DNA of 64,000 nt from Oscillospiraceae bacterium (GCA_015065975.1 SVPG01000006.1:1-64000); one strand, 5' to 3'; shown: positions 40,653 through 50,184, numbered from the stretch's first letter. The notes: generated by a model from the letters alone, not told the origin. Program-made: numbers and translations.

Positions 40653-41369
40653 TTACTCTCCCTTCTTTTTTATGGAGAACTTCGGTTCGGTTCCCGCGAT
40701 TATGCGCTTGATGTTCTCACGGTGGGTAATAAATACCGTTGCACCGAAAATAACAGCAACAATTGTCTCGATTATCCAATAAGTGTTTGAGTATACCTGA
40801 GGCTGCTGACAGTGAAGAGTGATTACCCGAATGAAGGTGACTATGGGATAAGCAGCAGCGGCAGCCATGGAGGAGATGGAGACGGTTTTTGTTATGACTG
40901 CAGATATTGCAAAGACTATAAGCAGTGCAAGAAAACGTACAGGCAGCGGCAGGGGATCGATCATGAAAATGATTCCTGCAAGAGTGAGAACACCTTTGCC
41001 GCCTCTGAAACCGAAGAATACGGGGAACAGATGTCCCAGAACGGCAAACAGACCCGCAACACAAGCGCCTATCTGAGATGCGGCGACCGGGTCGTTGATA
41101 CCGGGTGCACCGAACTTTTCGAATATCAGTCTGCCGAGAATAACAGCAACAGCACCCTTGGCCATATCGAGAACGAAGGTGAGCGTGCCGGGGATTGCTC
41201 CCGCAGTGCGGAAAACGTTGGTGGCACCTGCGTTTCCGCTGCCCGATGTGCGAACATCGTTCTTTGTGAAGAACCAGGTGAATATTATAGCGAAACTGAT
41301 GCTTCCCAGAAGATAACCGACTATCGCGGTCAATCCGTAAACGCGAAGCACATCAAAAAAAGTGGACAT
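40653..41369 (-). CDS. plsY: Acyl-phosphate glycerol-3-phosphate acyltransferase
   Basis: 238 residues, slightly longer than the usual 200. Five membrane helices and the PlsY motifs: YLLGSISFAII, TSGSGNAGATNVFRTAG (motif 1, SGN.G..N), GHLFPVFFGFRGGKGV (motif 2), and HRENIKRIIAGTEPKF (motif 3). It adds the first acyl chain to glycerol 3-phosphate from acyl phosphate, starting phospholipid synthesis. GGAGTG precedes the ATG. Located between der and gpsA, the conserved order. Confidence 0.96.
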   Translation of the reverse strand: MSTFFDVLRVYGLTAIVGYLLGSISFAIIFTWFFTKNDVRTSGSGNAGATNVFRTAGAIPGTLTFVLDMAKGAVAVILGRLIFEKFGAPGINDPVAASQIGACVAGLFAVLGHLFPVFFGFRGGKGVLTLAGIIFMIDPLPLPVRFLALLIVFAISAVITKTVSISSMAAAAAYPIVTFIRVITLHCQQPQVYSNTYWIIETIVAVIFGATVFITHRENIKRIIAGTEPKFSIKKKGE

Positions 41370-41394
41370 TCAATATCACTCCGTAAAGACTGAA

Positions 41395-42723
41395 TTATTT
41401 GTTGTTATCCGACCGTTCTCTGATAACGAACCGTATGGGAGTTCCTTCCATTCCGAAGGTCTCGCGGATACGGTTTTCTAGATATCGCTGATAGGAAAAA
41501 TGGAAAAGCTCCTTGTTGTTGCAGAAGCAGACAAATGTAGGAGGCTTTGTCGAAGCCTGAGTCATATAATAGATCTTGAGTCGCTTGCCCTTGTCGGAAG
41601 GCGGCTGAACTCTTGCTGTCGCATCGGCAAGAACGTCGTTTATGGTACCTGTCGAGATACGCATAGCGTTCTGGGAAGCGACAAACTTTATGAGCTCAAA
41701 GAGCCTGTCAACGCGCTGACCTGTTTTTGCCGAGATGAAAACAAAGGGAACATAAGCCATGAACGAGAAGGATTCCTCGAGCTTCTTTCTGAAAGCATTC
41801 ATGGTGTTGGTGTCCTTTTCGACGGCATCCCACTTGTTGACAGCGACGATGGTAGCCTTGCCCTTGTTGTGAGCAAGACCGGCAATTTTTGAATCCTGCT
41901 CGGCAAATCCCTCGGTCGCGTCGATCATTATTATACAGACATCAGCGCGGTCGATGGCTGCCTGAGCGCGGATAACGCTGTATTTTTCGATATCATCGGT
42001 AACCTTGCTTCTGCGGCGGATACCTGCGGTATCGATGAAAACGAACTTGTCGCCGTCCTTTTCGACCATAGTATCGATAGCGTCGCGGGTCGTTCCGGCG
42101 ATATCGGAGACGATGAGACGCTCCTCGCCGAGAATACGGTTGACGAGCGAGGATTTACCGGCATTGGGTCGTCCCACAACAGCAACCTTTATGGAATCAG
42201 AGTCCTCTTCATCCCACGAAGATTCGGGAATATACTCGAATACCGCGTCGAGAAGATCGCCTGTTCCGTGACCGTGAGCGGAGGATACAGCGATAGGATC
42301 GCCGAGTCCGAGATTATAGAACTCATAGAATTCAGGCGGAGCCTCGCCGACGCTGTCGCACTTGTTTACGCACAGAACGATGGGGCGGCCGCTCTTTTTG
42401 AGCATGGTCGCAACCTCCTGATCTGTGGCAACAACACCGCTTCTGAGATCGGTGACAAGAACGATAACATCCGCCGAGTCAATGGCGAGTTCAGCCTGAT
42501 GACGCATATGACTGAGAATTATATCGTCGGAATAGGGCTCGATACCGCCCGTATCGATAACGGTGAAAGGTCTGTTTCTCCATTCGCTTTCGCCGTATAT
42601 ACGGTCACGTGTAACGCCCGGTGTATCTTCTACTATAGCAAGACGAGTGCCTGTTAATTTGTTGAAAAGCGTCGATTTGCCGACATTTGGTCTGCCGACG
42701 ATAGCAACTATCGGTTTAGCCAA
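41395..42723 (-). CDS. der: Ribosome-assembly GTPase Der (EngA)
   Basis: 442 residues with two tandem GTPase domains: first G1 GRPNVGKSTLFN, G3 DTGGI, G4 NKCD; second G1 GRPNAGKSSLVN, G3 DTAGIRRRSK, G4 NKWD, followed by the KH-like C-terminal domain (LKIYYMTQASTKPPTFVCFCNN, YLENRIRETFGMEGTPIRF). It helps mature the 50S subunit. Starts with TTG; the ribosome binding site is weak. Sits between the DUF512 gene and plsY. Confidence 0.97.
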   Translation of the reverse strand: MAKPIVAIVGRPNVGKSTLFNKLTGTRLAIVEDTPGVTRDRIYGESEWRNRPFTVIDTGGIEPYSDDIILSHMRHQAELAIDSADVIVLVTDLRSGVVATDQEVATMLKKSGRPIVLCVNKCDSVGEAPPEFYEFYNLGLGDPIAVSSAHGHGTGDLLDAVFEYIPESSWDEEDSDSIKVAVVGRPNAGKSSLVNRILGEERLIVSDIAGTTRDAIDTMVEKDGDKFVFIDTAGIRRRSKVTDDIEKYSVIRAQAAIDRADVCIIMIDATEGFAEQDSKIAGLAHNKGKATIVAVNKWDAVEKDTNTMNAFRKKLEESFSFMAYVPFVFISAKTGQRVDRLFELIKFVASQNAMRISTGTINDVLADATARVQPPSDKGKRLKIYYMTQASTKPPTFVCFCNNKELFHFSYQRYLENRIRETFGMEGTPIRFVIRERSDNNK

Positions 42724-42783
42724 TTTTATGCCCGTGCCCCGAAAAAATCGGAACAGCTCTCCTTTTCTGAATATTTATATATA

Positions 42784-42805
42784 CGGGGAAAATTATATTT
42801 CCCCG
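42784..42805. terminator. Hairpin between the DUF512 gene and der
   Basis: CGGGGAAA and TTTCCCCG form an 8-bp stem around ATTATA. No T-run on either strand; may be a processing site or partial terminator. Confidence 0.4.
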
Positions 42806-42833
42806 ATATTAAGCGTGTATTAAGTAATCGTGA

Positions 42834-44132
42834 TTATTTGAGCAATTCTTCGAGTAATACGTAACCGTCGTTGGGGACGGCAACAACCTCGACTCCGAGA
42901 GCCTCTTCGACATCGTTTACAGAAACGCTGTCGAGGAAAAGATCGCCCTCGTGTCTGAGCATGACAGATGGGATAAGCAGACGCTTTCCGAGCGGCTTGC
43001 CTTTGAGCTGATTGATAAGATCGCCGCCGGTAACAAGACCCGCAACCGTGATGCTGTCTCCGAAGAAATTGTTTGTTATCGTATAAAGATGCCAAAGACT
43101 ATTATGCCATTTTTTGCCCGCCTCGTCAAGCATTGCAGCAAGAATAGGTGAGGCGGAGGTTCCCGTCGCAACAGAAAGCTCGCGGGTGATATCATCAGCG
43201 TCGGTATCTTCCATAGCCTGACTGAACTCATCACGAAGAAGAGATACCAAACCGACACCGTTTTCGAGTTGCGGGAAGTCTTCGTAATAACCCGCGTGGG
43301 GGAGAGGGCGACCTGCTTTGAGATAGAATTCGTCGGCTGCCCATATCATAGTGGAAGAATGTTCGCGCATTGCTTTTATGCCGAAACTTTCGCAGGTGTC
43401 AATTACCCTGCCTGCTTCTTCTGCGGTAAAACCGCGAAGAGGACAAAGACCTTCGCGGTGCTTTGTCAGTCCAACGGGTACAGCAGCGATGCTCTGGACA
43501 GCGGGTGAAAGAGCCATAAGATCGGTTATGGAACGCTCAAGCTCTGCACCGTCATTGATTTCGGGACAGAGTACGAGCTGGCAGTTTATCTTTATTCCAC
43601 CATCGGCAAATTTTTTGAGATATTCAAGTGATTTTCCTGCATTGGGATTCTTCATCATTTCGACGCGAAGCTCGGGATTGGTTGTGTGAACCGAAATATT
43701 CACCGGGCTTATGTGCATCTGAATGATTCTTTCAACCTCTCGTTCGGAGAGATTTGTCATGGTGATGTAGTTGCCGAACAGGAAGGAAAGGCGCTCGTCG
43801 TCGTCCTTGAAATAGAGCGATTCGCGCATACCGTCGGGAAGCTGGTCGATAAAACAGAAACAGCATTTGTTTTTGCAGGAATGCTGTTTGTCCATAAGAT
43901 ATGTTTCAAACTCCAGTCCGAGTGAATCATATTCACCTTTTTTGACGGATATCCTATGCTCTTTTCCGTCAGCCTCACAGACAAGCTCGAGCTTTCTCTC
44001 TGTTTCAAAAAAACGATAATCGAGCACATCGGTTATCTCGTGTCCGTTTATCGAAATAAGCGTCCAACCGGCTTTGATACCGTGCTTTTCGGCTTTTGAA
44101 CCGCGTTCGATTCCTGTTATTACAACACTCAT
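42834..44132 (-). CDS. DUF512 family protein with PDZ-like and radical SAM-like parts
   Basis: 432 residues from the ATG at 44132 (AAAGG 11 bases upstream). Starts with a PDZ-like domain (MSVVITGIERGSKAEKHGIKAGWTLISING), then a Cys cluster CKNKCCFCFIDQLPDGMR in the CxxxCxxC spacing of radical SAM enzymes, followed by the DUF512 part with HREGLCPLRGFTAEEA and SSTMIWAADEFYLKAGRPLP. Found in nearly all Clostridia next to der, as here; function is not established, although a link to iron-sulfur or ribosome-related chemistry is often guessed. Confidence 0.93.
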   Translation of the reverse strand: MSVVITGIERGSKAEKHGIKAGWTLISINGHEITDVLDYRFFETERKLELVCEADGKEHRISVKKGEYDSLGLEFETYLMDKQHSCKNKCCFCFIDQLPDGMRESLYFKDDDERLSFLFGNYITMTNLSEREVERIIQMHISPVNISVHTTNPELRVEMMKNPNAGKSLEYLKKFADGGIKINCQLVLCPEINDGAELERSITDLMALSPAVQSIAAVPVGLTKHREGLCPLRGFTAEEAGRVIDTCESFGIKAMREHSSTMIWAADEFYLKAGRPLPHAGYYEDFPQLENGVGLVSLLRDEFSQAMEDTDADDITRELSVATGTSASPILAAMLDEAGKKWHNSLWHLYTITNNFFGDSITVAGLVTGGDLINQLKGKPLGKRLLIPSVMLRHEGDLFLDSVSVNDVEEALGVEVVAVPNDGYVLLEELLK

Positions 44133-44159
44133 AGCAAATTGACCTTTCGCAAAATCATA

Positions 44160-44205
44160 CAAAAAACGGCTGCTACGAAACGGGATACCGCCTCGACCGC
44201 AGCCG
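44160..44205 (-). terminator. Terminator of the yceD-rpmF operon
   Basis: Minus strand: CGGCTGC (44205-44199) and GCAGCCG (44173-44167) close a stem followed by a T-run (44166-44160). Confidence 0.75.
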
Positions 44206-44227
44206 CTGTTTTGTTAGTGTAAAAGAC

Positions 44228-44410
44228 TTAAGCGTCCTTCTTGACTATTTCTCTGTCCTTATAGAAGCCGCAATTGCCGCAAAGGCGATGCGGTCTTTTC
44301 AGCTCGCCGCAGTGAGAGCACTTAACAAGGGTCGGAGCGTCAAGTTTCCATACGCTCGAACGTCTGCTGTCTCTCCTTGCCTTGGACGTTTTTCTCTTAG
44401 GTACCGCCAT
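44228..44410 (-). CDS. rpmF: 50S ribosomal protein L32
   Basis: 60 residues, full length: MAVPKRKTSKARRDSRRS at the start and the zinc-binding pair CSHCGELKRPHRLCGNCG (two CxxC), so this is the zinc-containing C+ form. GGGAGG precedes the ATG. It follows the yceD-type gene by five bases, the classical pairing. Confidence 0.97.
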   Translation of the reverse strand: MAVPKRKTSKARRDSRRSSVWKLDAPTLVKCSHCGELKRPHRLCGNCGFYKDREIVKKDA

Positions 44411-44415
44411 TTCGT

Positions 44416-44919
44416 TTAACCTCCCTTTTTCAAAAGCTCTCTCAGCGCAGCAAGGCGCGGATCCGGCTCGTTATGAGTGCAGTCGCAAGTCTCGCGGTTG
44501 AGATTGCAGCCGCATTTCGGGCACAGCCCCTTGCATTCGCTCGAACACAAAAATTTTGTCGGCAGCTCAAGCAATACATCTTCTCGAACAAGTTCGTAAA
44601 GATCCAGACGGAAATCGGGAACCACAACGATCTCGTCGGAAGTGTCACCGTTGTCCTCGGTAGCAAGGATATGCTGAAAATCAAAAACAAAATCCTCAGA
44701 AGCTACGTCAAGACAGCGATCGCATGCTCGGGTATAACCAACCTCGGCACGGTAACGCATAACAACGACCATATTCTGATTTTCGACCGTACCCGTGATC
44801 TTGACGGGCTCCGGTATGGGACAGGCATTATCAAATTCAAGATCGGAAAAGTTGAGCTCAGCTCCTATCGGAAGACGCTCACCTTCCTGCTGAAAAGCCT
44901 GTTTCAGGTCAAGCTGCAT
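44416..44919 (-). CDS. YceD/DUF177 family protein
   Basis: 167 residues from the ATG at 44919 with GAGGTG upstream. The family pattern is clear: acidic beta-rich middle (GYTRACDRCLDVASEDFVFDFQ), DLYELVREDVLLELPTKFLCSSECKGLCPKCGCNLN with four zinc-type Cys, then the helical end DPRLAALRELLKK. YceD proteins are co-encoded with rpmF and have been linked to 23S rRNA accumulation. Position fits. Confidence 0.93.
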   Translation of the reverse strand: MQLDLKQAFQQEGERLPIGAELNFSDLEFDNACPIPEPVKITGTVENQNMVVVMRYRAEVGYTRACDRCLDVASEDFVFDFQHILATEDNGDTSDEIVVVPDFRLDLYELVREDVLLELPTKFLCSSECKGLCPKCGCNLNRETCDCTHNEPDPRLAALRELLKKGG

Positions 44920-44993
44920 ATCGCACCTCAAAACATTACTCGATATATTATAAATTTACATTTCCCTTTTGTCAATGATAAAAACAAAATTAC

Positions 44994-45410
44994 TTAGAAT
45001 TTTGTAACAATATTATCGAGGGAAGCGGGAATTTCATCTGCATCAGCGGATACCGAGAAGGTGAAATTGATGTTTGCCTGCTTGGAAAGGGGGTCAACAC
45101 GCTCGATGAACTTTGCAAGCTCGTCGAAATCCTTGCCGCCGATCTTGAGGGTGGAATCAACAAGAATGTCAGTGATGTCGTAGTTGCCTGCGCACATACC
45201 TGCAATGAAGCCGTAGAAAGCGTCAAAGCCCTTGATGCCGTAATCCTCAATGTTGACAAGTCTTGCCTTGTGGTCTACATCATAAGTAAGAGTGTCGCCC
45301 TTCTCGATGCAGATGACGTTTCCGTTGGAAGCCTCAACAGCGTCATGAACCTTAGCGATAAGCTTCTTTGTTTTACCTGAACCCTTGTGTCCGATGAGAA
45401 ATGTTATCAT
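44994..45410 (-). CDS. Small P-loop NTPase-like protein
   Basis: 138 residues with an N-terminal Walker A motif (MITFLIGHKGSGKTKKLIAKVH) and an acidic end of strand 3 (DITDILVDSTLKIGG) that may serve as Walker B. The rest is a small alpha/beta domain, with no extra module. Orthologues are found in Clostridia as plain ATP-binding proteins without known role. AGGAGGAG precedes the ATG. It lies 51 bases after pgi and 74 before the yceD-type gene on the same strand. Confidence 0.8.
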   Translation of the reverse strand: MITFLIGHKGSGKTKKLIAKVHDAVEASNGNVICIEKGDTLTYDVDHKARLVNIEDYGIKGFDAFYGFIAGMCAGNYDITDILVDSTLKIGGKDFDELAKFIERVDPLSKQANINFTFSVSADADEIPASLDNIVTKF

Positions 45411-45461
45411 TTTGAACTCCTCCTGATATGAGAATTTTGAAGCATTCAGCTTCGATATATT

Positions 45462-46862
45462 TTATTTACCTGTAAGTTTTTTGAAGTTGTCGCCGAGTCT
45501 TGCGACAAGAGCTTCCTGCTCTTTTTCGTAACCGGGCTTGCCGAGAAGAGCAAACATATTCTTCTTGTAAGCCTCAACGCCGGGCTGGTTGAAGGGGTTG
45601 ACGCCGAGGATGATACCGGAAATAGCGCAAGCCTTCTCGAAGAAATAAATGAGATAACCGAGCTCGAATTCGCTCCAGTTAGGAATCTCAAGAACGATGT
45701 TGGGTACGCCGCCGTCGTTGTGAGCGAGAACGGTGCCGCCGAAAGCGTTCTTGTTTACATAGTCCATCTTCTCTCCTGCGAGGAAGTTGAGACCGTCGAT
45801 GTTTTCGGGATCGATGCCGATCTCGAGGTCGGTCTTGGGAGTGTCAAAGACACAGACTGTCTCGAAGAGGTTGCGGACACCTTCCTGAATGTACTGACCC
45901 ATGGAATGAAGGTCGGTGGAGAAGATAACGGATGCGGGGAAGAGACCCTTGTTGTCTTTTCCTTCGCTCTCGCCGTAGAGCTGTTTCCACCACTCGCTCA
46001 TCAGCTGGAAAGCGGGCTCATAGCTGACGAGGATTTCGGTTGAATAACCCTTGTTGTAGAGAACGTTGCGCATTGCAGCGTACTTGTAGCAGGCGTTCTC
46101 CTCAATGTCGCTGGACTTGGAGAAATCAGCCTGAGCAGCCTGAGCACCCTCAAGAAGCTTGTCGATATCGCAGCCTGCAACAGCGATGGGGAGAAGACCG
46201 ACCGCTGTGAGGACGGAGAAACGACCGCCGACATCATCGGGAACGACAAATGTCTCATAGCCTTCCTTGAGGGCGACATCGTGAAGTGTACCCTTGTTAG
46301 CATCGGTTGTGCAGTAGATACGCTTGCAGGCCTCTTCCTTGCCGTATTTGTCCTCGAGCATCTTGCGAAGTACTCTGAATGCGACAGCAGGCTCGGTGGT
46401 TGTACCTGACTTGGAAATCATGTTGAGGGAAACGTCCTTGCCCTCGCAGAGGGTGAGCAGTTCGCTGAGAGCAGCGCCGCTGATGGAGTTTCCTGCATAG
46501 TAGATGTTGGGAGTTTTCTTGCTGATAAGGTTGTAGTTGGGGGAGGTGAGATACTCTATCGCAGCGCGTGCGCCGAGATAGGAACCACCGATACCGATGA
46601 CGATAAGAATATCGGAATCAGACTGAATCTTCTTTGCAGCAGCCTTGATGCGATTGAATTCGGGATTATCGGTACCCTTTTCAAAAGACATGTTGCCTGC
46701 GGGATAATCGGTGGGCAGTGTGAGCCAGCCGATAAAATCGTTGCCGGCGCAGGTGCCGTTGTGCAGAGCCTCGTGAGCCTGTTTTACGGCAGGAGCGAGC
46801 TGCTTGAGTTCGTCGTCTGAGATGAAGCCGTTTGTGTAGCTTGCATTGAGTCTCAGTGCCAT
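45462..46862 (-). CDS. pgi: Glucose-6-phosphate isomerase
   Basis: 466 residues from the ATG at 46862 (AAAGGA 12 bases upstream). Short Firmicutes-type [19 protein letters not shown], the phosphate loop [42 protein letters not shown], catalytic Glu in GQYIQEG, and [16 protein letters not shown] near the end with the catalytic Lys. It interconverts glucose and fructose 6-phosphate in glycolysis. Has its own promoter with two dyads just downstream. Confidence 0.97.
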   Translation of the reverse strand: MALRLNASYTNGFISDDELKQLAPAVKQAHEALHNGTCAGNDFIGWLTLPTDYPAGNMSFEKGTDNPEFNRIKAAAKKIQSDSDILIVIGIGGSYLGARAAIEYLTSPNYNLISKKTPNIYYAGNSISGAALSELLTLCEGKDVSLNMISKSGTTTEPAVAFRVLRKMLEDKYGKEEACKRIYCTTDANKGTLHDVALKEGYETFVVPDDVGGRFSVLTAVGLLPIAVAGCDIDKLLEGAQAAQADFSKSSDIEENACYKYAAMRNVLYNKGYSTEILVSYEPAFQLMSEWWKQLYGESEGKDNKGLFPASVIFSTDLHSMGQYIQEGVRNLFETVCVFDTPKTDLEIGIDPENIDGLNFLAGEKMDYVNKNAFGGTVLAHNDGGVPNIVLEIPNWSEFELGYLIYFFEKACAISGIILGVNPFNQPGVEAYKKNMFALLGKPGYEKEQEALVARLGDNFKKLTGK

Positions 46863-46968
46863 TTGTGTGACCATTCCTTTCTGAAACGCGGGAGTTGCGG
46901 CAGTGCCGATATCGGATGCCGGGGTTTAAGAGTCGCTGACCGATAAACCGTTCCCAGTTTATTGAGAA

Positions 46969-46997
46969 TACTATCTTATTGATAGTACCACTTGGTA
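46969..46997. promoter_or_regulatory. Two dyads at the pgi transcription start, candidate operator
   Basis: TACTATC-ttatt-GATAGTA (46969-46987) and TACCA-ct-TGGTA (46986-46997) overlap and lie within 35 bases downstream of the pgi -10 box, a repressor-type location. The 46863-47234 gap otherwise holds only the two promoters listed next to it. Confidence 0.5.
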
Positions 46998-46999
46998 GT

Positions 47000-47028
47000 A
47001 TTTTAACTGATTTTGCAAACTTTTTCAA
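47000..47028 (-). promoter_or_regulatory. Promoter of pgi
   Basis: Minus strand TTGAAA (47028-47023), 17-base gap, TAAAAT (47005-47000). Confidence 0.75.
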
Positions 47029-47168
47029 TAGAGCAAAGATGAATTTTGTTATTTTTGAAGAAAAATTTTAGATTTTAACGGTGCTGTTGACTGCAAAATG
47101 AGAAAATATCGTTTTTGTGCGACAGATAATTTAAAACAGACGAATTGTGATAATCCTGTGGGCGGTTG

Positions 47169-47197
47169 TTGACAAATATGTGCTAAGCGTCTATTAT
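47169..47197 (+). promoter_or_regulatory. Promoter of the YwaF-like gene
   Basis: TTGACA (47169-47174), 17-base gap, TATTAT (47192-47197). Places the transcription start near 47204 and so excludes the ATG at 47196. Confidence 0.88.
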
Positions 47198-47234
47198 GAA
47201 TAATGTCAAAATTTGTTTGAGAAGGATGATCGAA

Positions 47235-48002
47235 ATGATAATTGATACCTTCAACGGCGTGTATTTTGCGCTGCTGGCACTGACTGCGGTAATAACAGTG
47301 GTGCTGTCGCTCGCTCTTCGCAATAAGAGCGAAACGGTGAAGAAGTGGACGATTATAGGAATATGTATATTCGACATACTGTTTTTCTGTGTATATAAAT
47401 ACGGACTGTCGGTAGATAAGGAATACCTCGAGCTGACGGGTCAGCAGACAATGAACTGGTTTTCCGAGCTTCCGCTGCATCTGTGCAACATAAATATGTT
47501 CCTTATTCCGATTTCGCTCCTTACAAAGAAGCGCAGCCTGCTCGGCTTCTGCTTCACGGTTGCACCGCTCGGAGCGCTTCTGGCGCTGACATTCCCGTCG
47601 GTAGGTTTCGGAGGCTATGATATATTCCTTTTCAGAAATATCGGATTCTACGGAACTCATATACTTATTATAATCTCCGCCATATGCATCGCAACGCTCG
47701 GATTTTTCCGTCCGACGTTCAAGGATATCCCCGGCGTGATGCTGTTCTTGCTTGTTCTTTCGGCAGCCATTTTCGGCGTCAACAATATTCTTATCGCAAC
47801 GGGACTCTGTGAGCAGGCAAACTATTTCTATACAATGGGACCCGACGGAATATCGATACTCGAAATGTTCTGGAGTATAATCCCCGTCAAGTTTGTTTAT
47901 CTGGCGGTATTCGGCGTGGTCATTCTCGGAATATATCTGCTTGTTATGGCTCTTTTCTTCAATCTCGGGAAAAAGCAGGAGAAAGCCGAAATAACCGAAT
48001 AA
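47235..48002 (+). CDS. YwaF/TIGR02206-like integral membrane protein
   Basis: 255 residues from the ATG at 47235 (AAGGA seven bases upstream). Six to seven membrane helices cover almost the whole chain; the conserved polar spots are ELPLHLCNINMFLIPI in helix 3 and FYGTHILIIISAICI, the pattern of the YwaF family (TIGR02206). Role unknown. Strong promoter and terminator make it a one-gene unit. Confidence 0.85.
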   Translation: MIIDTFNGVYFALLALTAVITVVLSLALRNKSETVKKWTIIGICIFDILFFCVYKYGLSVDKEYLELTGQQTMNWFSELPLHLCNINMFLIPISLLTKKRSLLGFCFTVAPLGALLALTFPSVGFGGYDIFLFRNIGFYGTHILIIISAICIATLGFFRPTFKDIPGVMLFLLVLSAAIFGVNNILIATGLCEQANYFYTMGPDGISILEMFWSIIPVKFVYLAVFGVVILGIYLLVMALFFNLGKKQEKAEITE

Positions 48003-48008
48003 TAACAA

Positions 48009-48040
48009 AAAGGCTTCGATCAATTCGTATCGAAGCCTTT
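48009..48040. terminator. Bidirectional terminator between the YwaF-like and HTH genes
   Basis: Perfect 12-bp stem (48009-48020 with 48029-48040) with an A-run before and T-rich sequence after; shared by convergent genes. Confidence 0.85.
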
Positions 48041-48043
48041 CTA

Positions 48044-48628
48044 TTATATATACTGAAAGAAGAACCCATGCTCTGAGCACAGCCATATGAGCTTGCCGTG
48101 ACCGATACAGGGGATACGAGCCTGCATATCCCATTCGGGATACAGCCTCTTCATAATAATAGTATCGCCTGTCAGAAGTGCGGCAAAAAGAATATAATGC
48201 TCCTTTGTCATCTCGTGTGAAGACGATACAAAATATTCGTTGTCTGTTTTTTCGACATTGAGAGTCTCGCCGGACTCGGCTTTGCGGATTTTCGCCGGCT
48301 CGAGCTTTTGACCGCAGCAGTATACAGCCGCCTCGGACGAGGAGGTGAAAATATTGCGGCATGACGGGCAATAATAAAAATTAAGGTTTTTCATGTTTCC
48401 TCCCGGAGTTTTGTTTTCCTCGAGCTGACCTGAAAGCAGTGTGGCTATATCGATGCCGAGTATTTCCGAAAGCTGGGCGAGCAGGGACACGTCGGGACAG
48501 CCGAGACCGCGTTCCCATTTCGATACCGTTTTGTCGCTTATGTTCATAATCTGTGCGAGTCCCGCCTGCGTCAGTTTTCTCTGAATTCGCAGTCTGCGTA
48601 TAAGCTCACCCGTTTTCCTGCAGTCCAT
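48044..48628 (-). CDS. HTH regulator with zinc-ribbon and desulfoferrodoxin-like C-terminal part
   Basis: 194 residues. N-terminal Cro/C1 helix-turn-helix (IRRLRIQRKLTQAGLAQIMNISDKTVSKWERGLGCPDVSLL), then a zinc ribbon CPSCRNIF...CCGQ, then a beta domain reading VEKTDNEYFVSSSHEMTKEHYILFAALLTGD...LCSEHGFFF, which resembles desulfoferrodoxin/superoxide reductase folds seen in this regulator family. This suggests metal or redox sensing, not proven. AAGGAG precedes the ATG. Targets unknown. Confidence 0.88.
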   Translation of the reverse strand: MDCRKTGELIRRLRIQRKLTQAGLAQIMNISDKTVSKWERGLGCPDVSLLAQLSEILGIDIATLLSGQLEENKTPGGNMKNLNFYYCPSCRNIFTSSSEAAVYCCGQKLEPAKIRKAESGETLNVEKTDNEYFVSSSHEMTKEHYILFAALLTGDTIIMKRLYPEWDMQARIPCIGHGKLIWLCSEHGFFFQYI

Positions 48629-48708
48629 AAGATCAGCTCCTTCCCGTTAACGGTTTTATTCTACAACGAACCGAGGAAATGTACAATAAACTCTCCGTCG
48701 AGTCGGTG

Positions 48709-48739
48709 AAAAAACAGCCTGCCGTATTGCGGCAGGCTG
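48709..48739 (-). terminator. Terminator of the metY-type gene
   Basis: CAGCCTGCCG (48715-48724) pairs with CGGCAGGCTG (48730-48739); on the minus strand a T6 run follows (48714-48709). Confidence 0.9.
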
Positions 48740-48753
48740 TAATGATGTGTAAA

Positions 48754-50037
48754 TTACTTTGTTGCTTTTTCGAGAGCCTGATCGATATCTGCGATGATAT
48801 CCTCAACGTTCTCGATACCGACAGAGAATCTGATAAGGTCGGGGGAAACTCCGCAGGCAACAAGGTCAGCATCGGAAAGCTGGCGGTGAGTGGTGCTTGC
48901 GGGATGGAGAACACAGGTGCGGGCATCGGCAACGTGTGTGACGATAGCTGCCAGCTTGAGAGAATCCATGAACTTTGTTGCAGCCTCTCTGCCGCCCTTT
49001 ACGCCGAAGGAAACAACACCGCAGGTGCCGTTCGGCATATACTTCTGAGCTCTTTCATAATACTTGCTGCTCTCGAGTCCTGCAAAGTTGACCCATTCGA
49101 TGCGGTCGTCAGCCTCGAGATAACGAGCAACGGCAAGAGCGTTCTCACAGTGTCTCGGAACACGCAGATGAAGTGTCTCAAGACCGATGTTGAGAAGGAA
49201 AGCGTTTTCGGGAGACATCATGGAACCGAGATCGCGCATGAGGTGTGTGCGGGCCTTTGTGCCGTATGCTGCTGCGCCGAACTGCTCGGTGTAGATTACG
49301 CCGTGATAGCTTTCGTCGGGAGTGGTAAGCTCGGGATACTTGTTATCCTTGGTCCAGTCAAACTTACCGCCGTCGATAAGGCATCCGCCGAGAGCAACGG
49401 CGTGACCGTCCATGTATTTGCTGGTGGAATGAACGACTATATCAGCACCCCAGTCGAAAGGACGGAAGTTGATAGCGGTGGGGAAGGTGTTGTCAACAAT
49501 AAGGGGAACACCGTGGCTGTGAGCAGCATCAACCCATTTCTCTATATCGAGAACGGTAAGAGAGGGGTTGGATACCGACTCGACGAATACGCAGCGGGTG
49601 TTATCCTTGAAAAGTGCGTTTATCTCTTCAATGGGAGCGTCGGGATCGACGAAATCGAACTCGATACCCATCTCGCGCATGGTCTTGTCAAAAAGGTTGA
49701 ATGTTCCGCCGTAAAGAGCTGCGGAGCAGAGGCAGTGCTGACCTGCGTGGCAGATGTTGAAAACGGACATGAGGGAAGCAGCCTGTCCCGAAGAGGTGAG
49801 AACGGCAGCGACGCCGCCTTCGAGAGCAGCGATCTTTGCCTCGACAGCCTCACAGGTGGGGTTTGAGATACGGGTATAAAGATGACCTGCTGCGGAAAGG
49901 TCGAAGAGCTTTGCCATATGCTCGGAAGATTCATAGAAATATGTTGTGCTCTGAGCTATCGGCAGTACTCTCGGGTCGCCGTTCTTGGGCTTGTAGCCTG
50001 CCTGAACGCAGTTGGTCTCTATTCTGAAATCGGACAT
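48754..50037 (-). CDS. O-acetylhomoserine sulfhydrylase (Cys/Met metabolism PLP enzyme)
   Basis: 427 residues, full length for the MetY group of the gamma family: RISNPTCEAVEAKIAALEGGVAAVLTSSGQAA, the VDNTF and STSKYMDGHAVALGG block with the PLP-binding Lys, and the C-terminal VTHVADARTCVLHPASTTHRQLSDADL. It makes homocysteine from O-acetylhomoserine and sulfide, or cysteine from O-acetylserine. GGAGGAATAT precedes the ATG. Single gene with its own terminator; no S-box or other riboswitch is visible upstream. Confidence 0.95.
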   Translation of the reverse strand: MSDFRIETNCVQAGYKPKNGDPRVLPIAQSTTYFYESSEHMAKLFDLSAAGHLYTRISNPTCEAVEAKIAALEGGVAAVLTSSGQAASLMSVFNICHAGQHCLCSAALYGGTFNLFDKTMREMGIEFDFVDPDAPIEEINALFKDNTRCVFVESVSNPSLTVLDIEKWVDAAHSHGVPLIVDNTFPTAINFRPFDWGADIVVHSTSKYMDGHAVALGGCLIDGGKFDWTKDNKYPELTTPDESYHGVIYTEQFGAAAYGTKARTHLMRDLGSMMSPENAFLLNIGLETLHLRVPRHCENALAVARYLEADDRIEWVNFAGLESSKYYERAQKYMPNGTCGVVSFGVKGGREAATKFMDSLKLAAIVTHVADARTCVLHPASTTHRQLSDADLVACGVSPDLIRFSVGIENVEDIIADIDQALEKATK

Positions 50038-50178
50038 GATATTCCTCCGTTCCGCCGCATTGCGGCAAATGTATCAAAAATTGAATAAAAGTATTTTACC
50101 ACCTTGTATCGTCAAATGCAATATAATGTTGCAAAGAAATAGTTTGATTTTTTGATTGAAAAATCGGGTAAGATAGGA

Positions 50179-50184
50179 TATAAT
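50179..50184 (+). promoter_or_regulatory. -10 box of the oadG-oadB-Hpt operon
   Basis: TATAAT; predicted transcription start near 50191, which rules out the ATG at 50190 and supports the TTG at 50223. The -35 box is weak. Confidence 0.6.

Noticed and set aside
47049..48371. 440-codon frame on the minus strand
   Set aside because: Antisense to the YwaF-like membrane protein and out of frame with the HTH gene; no start signals.
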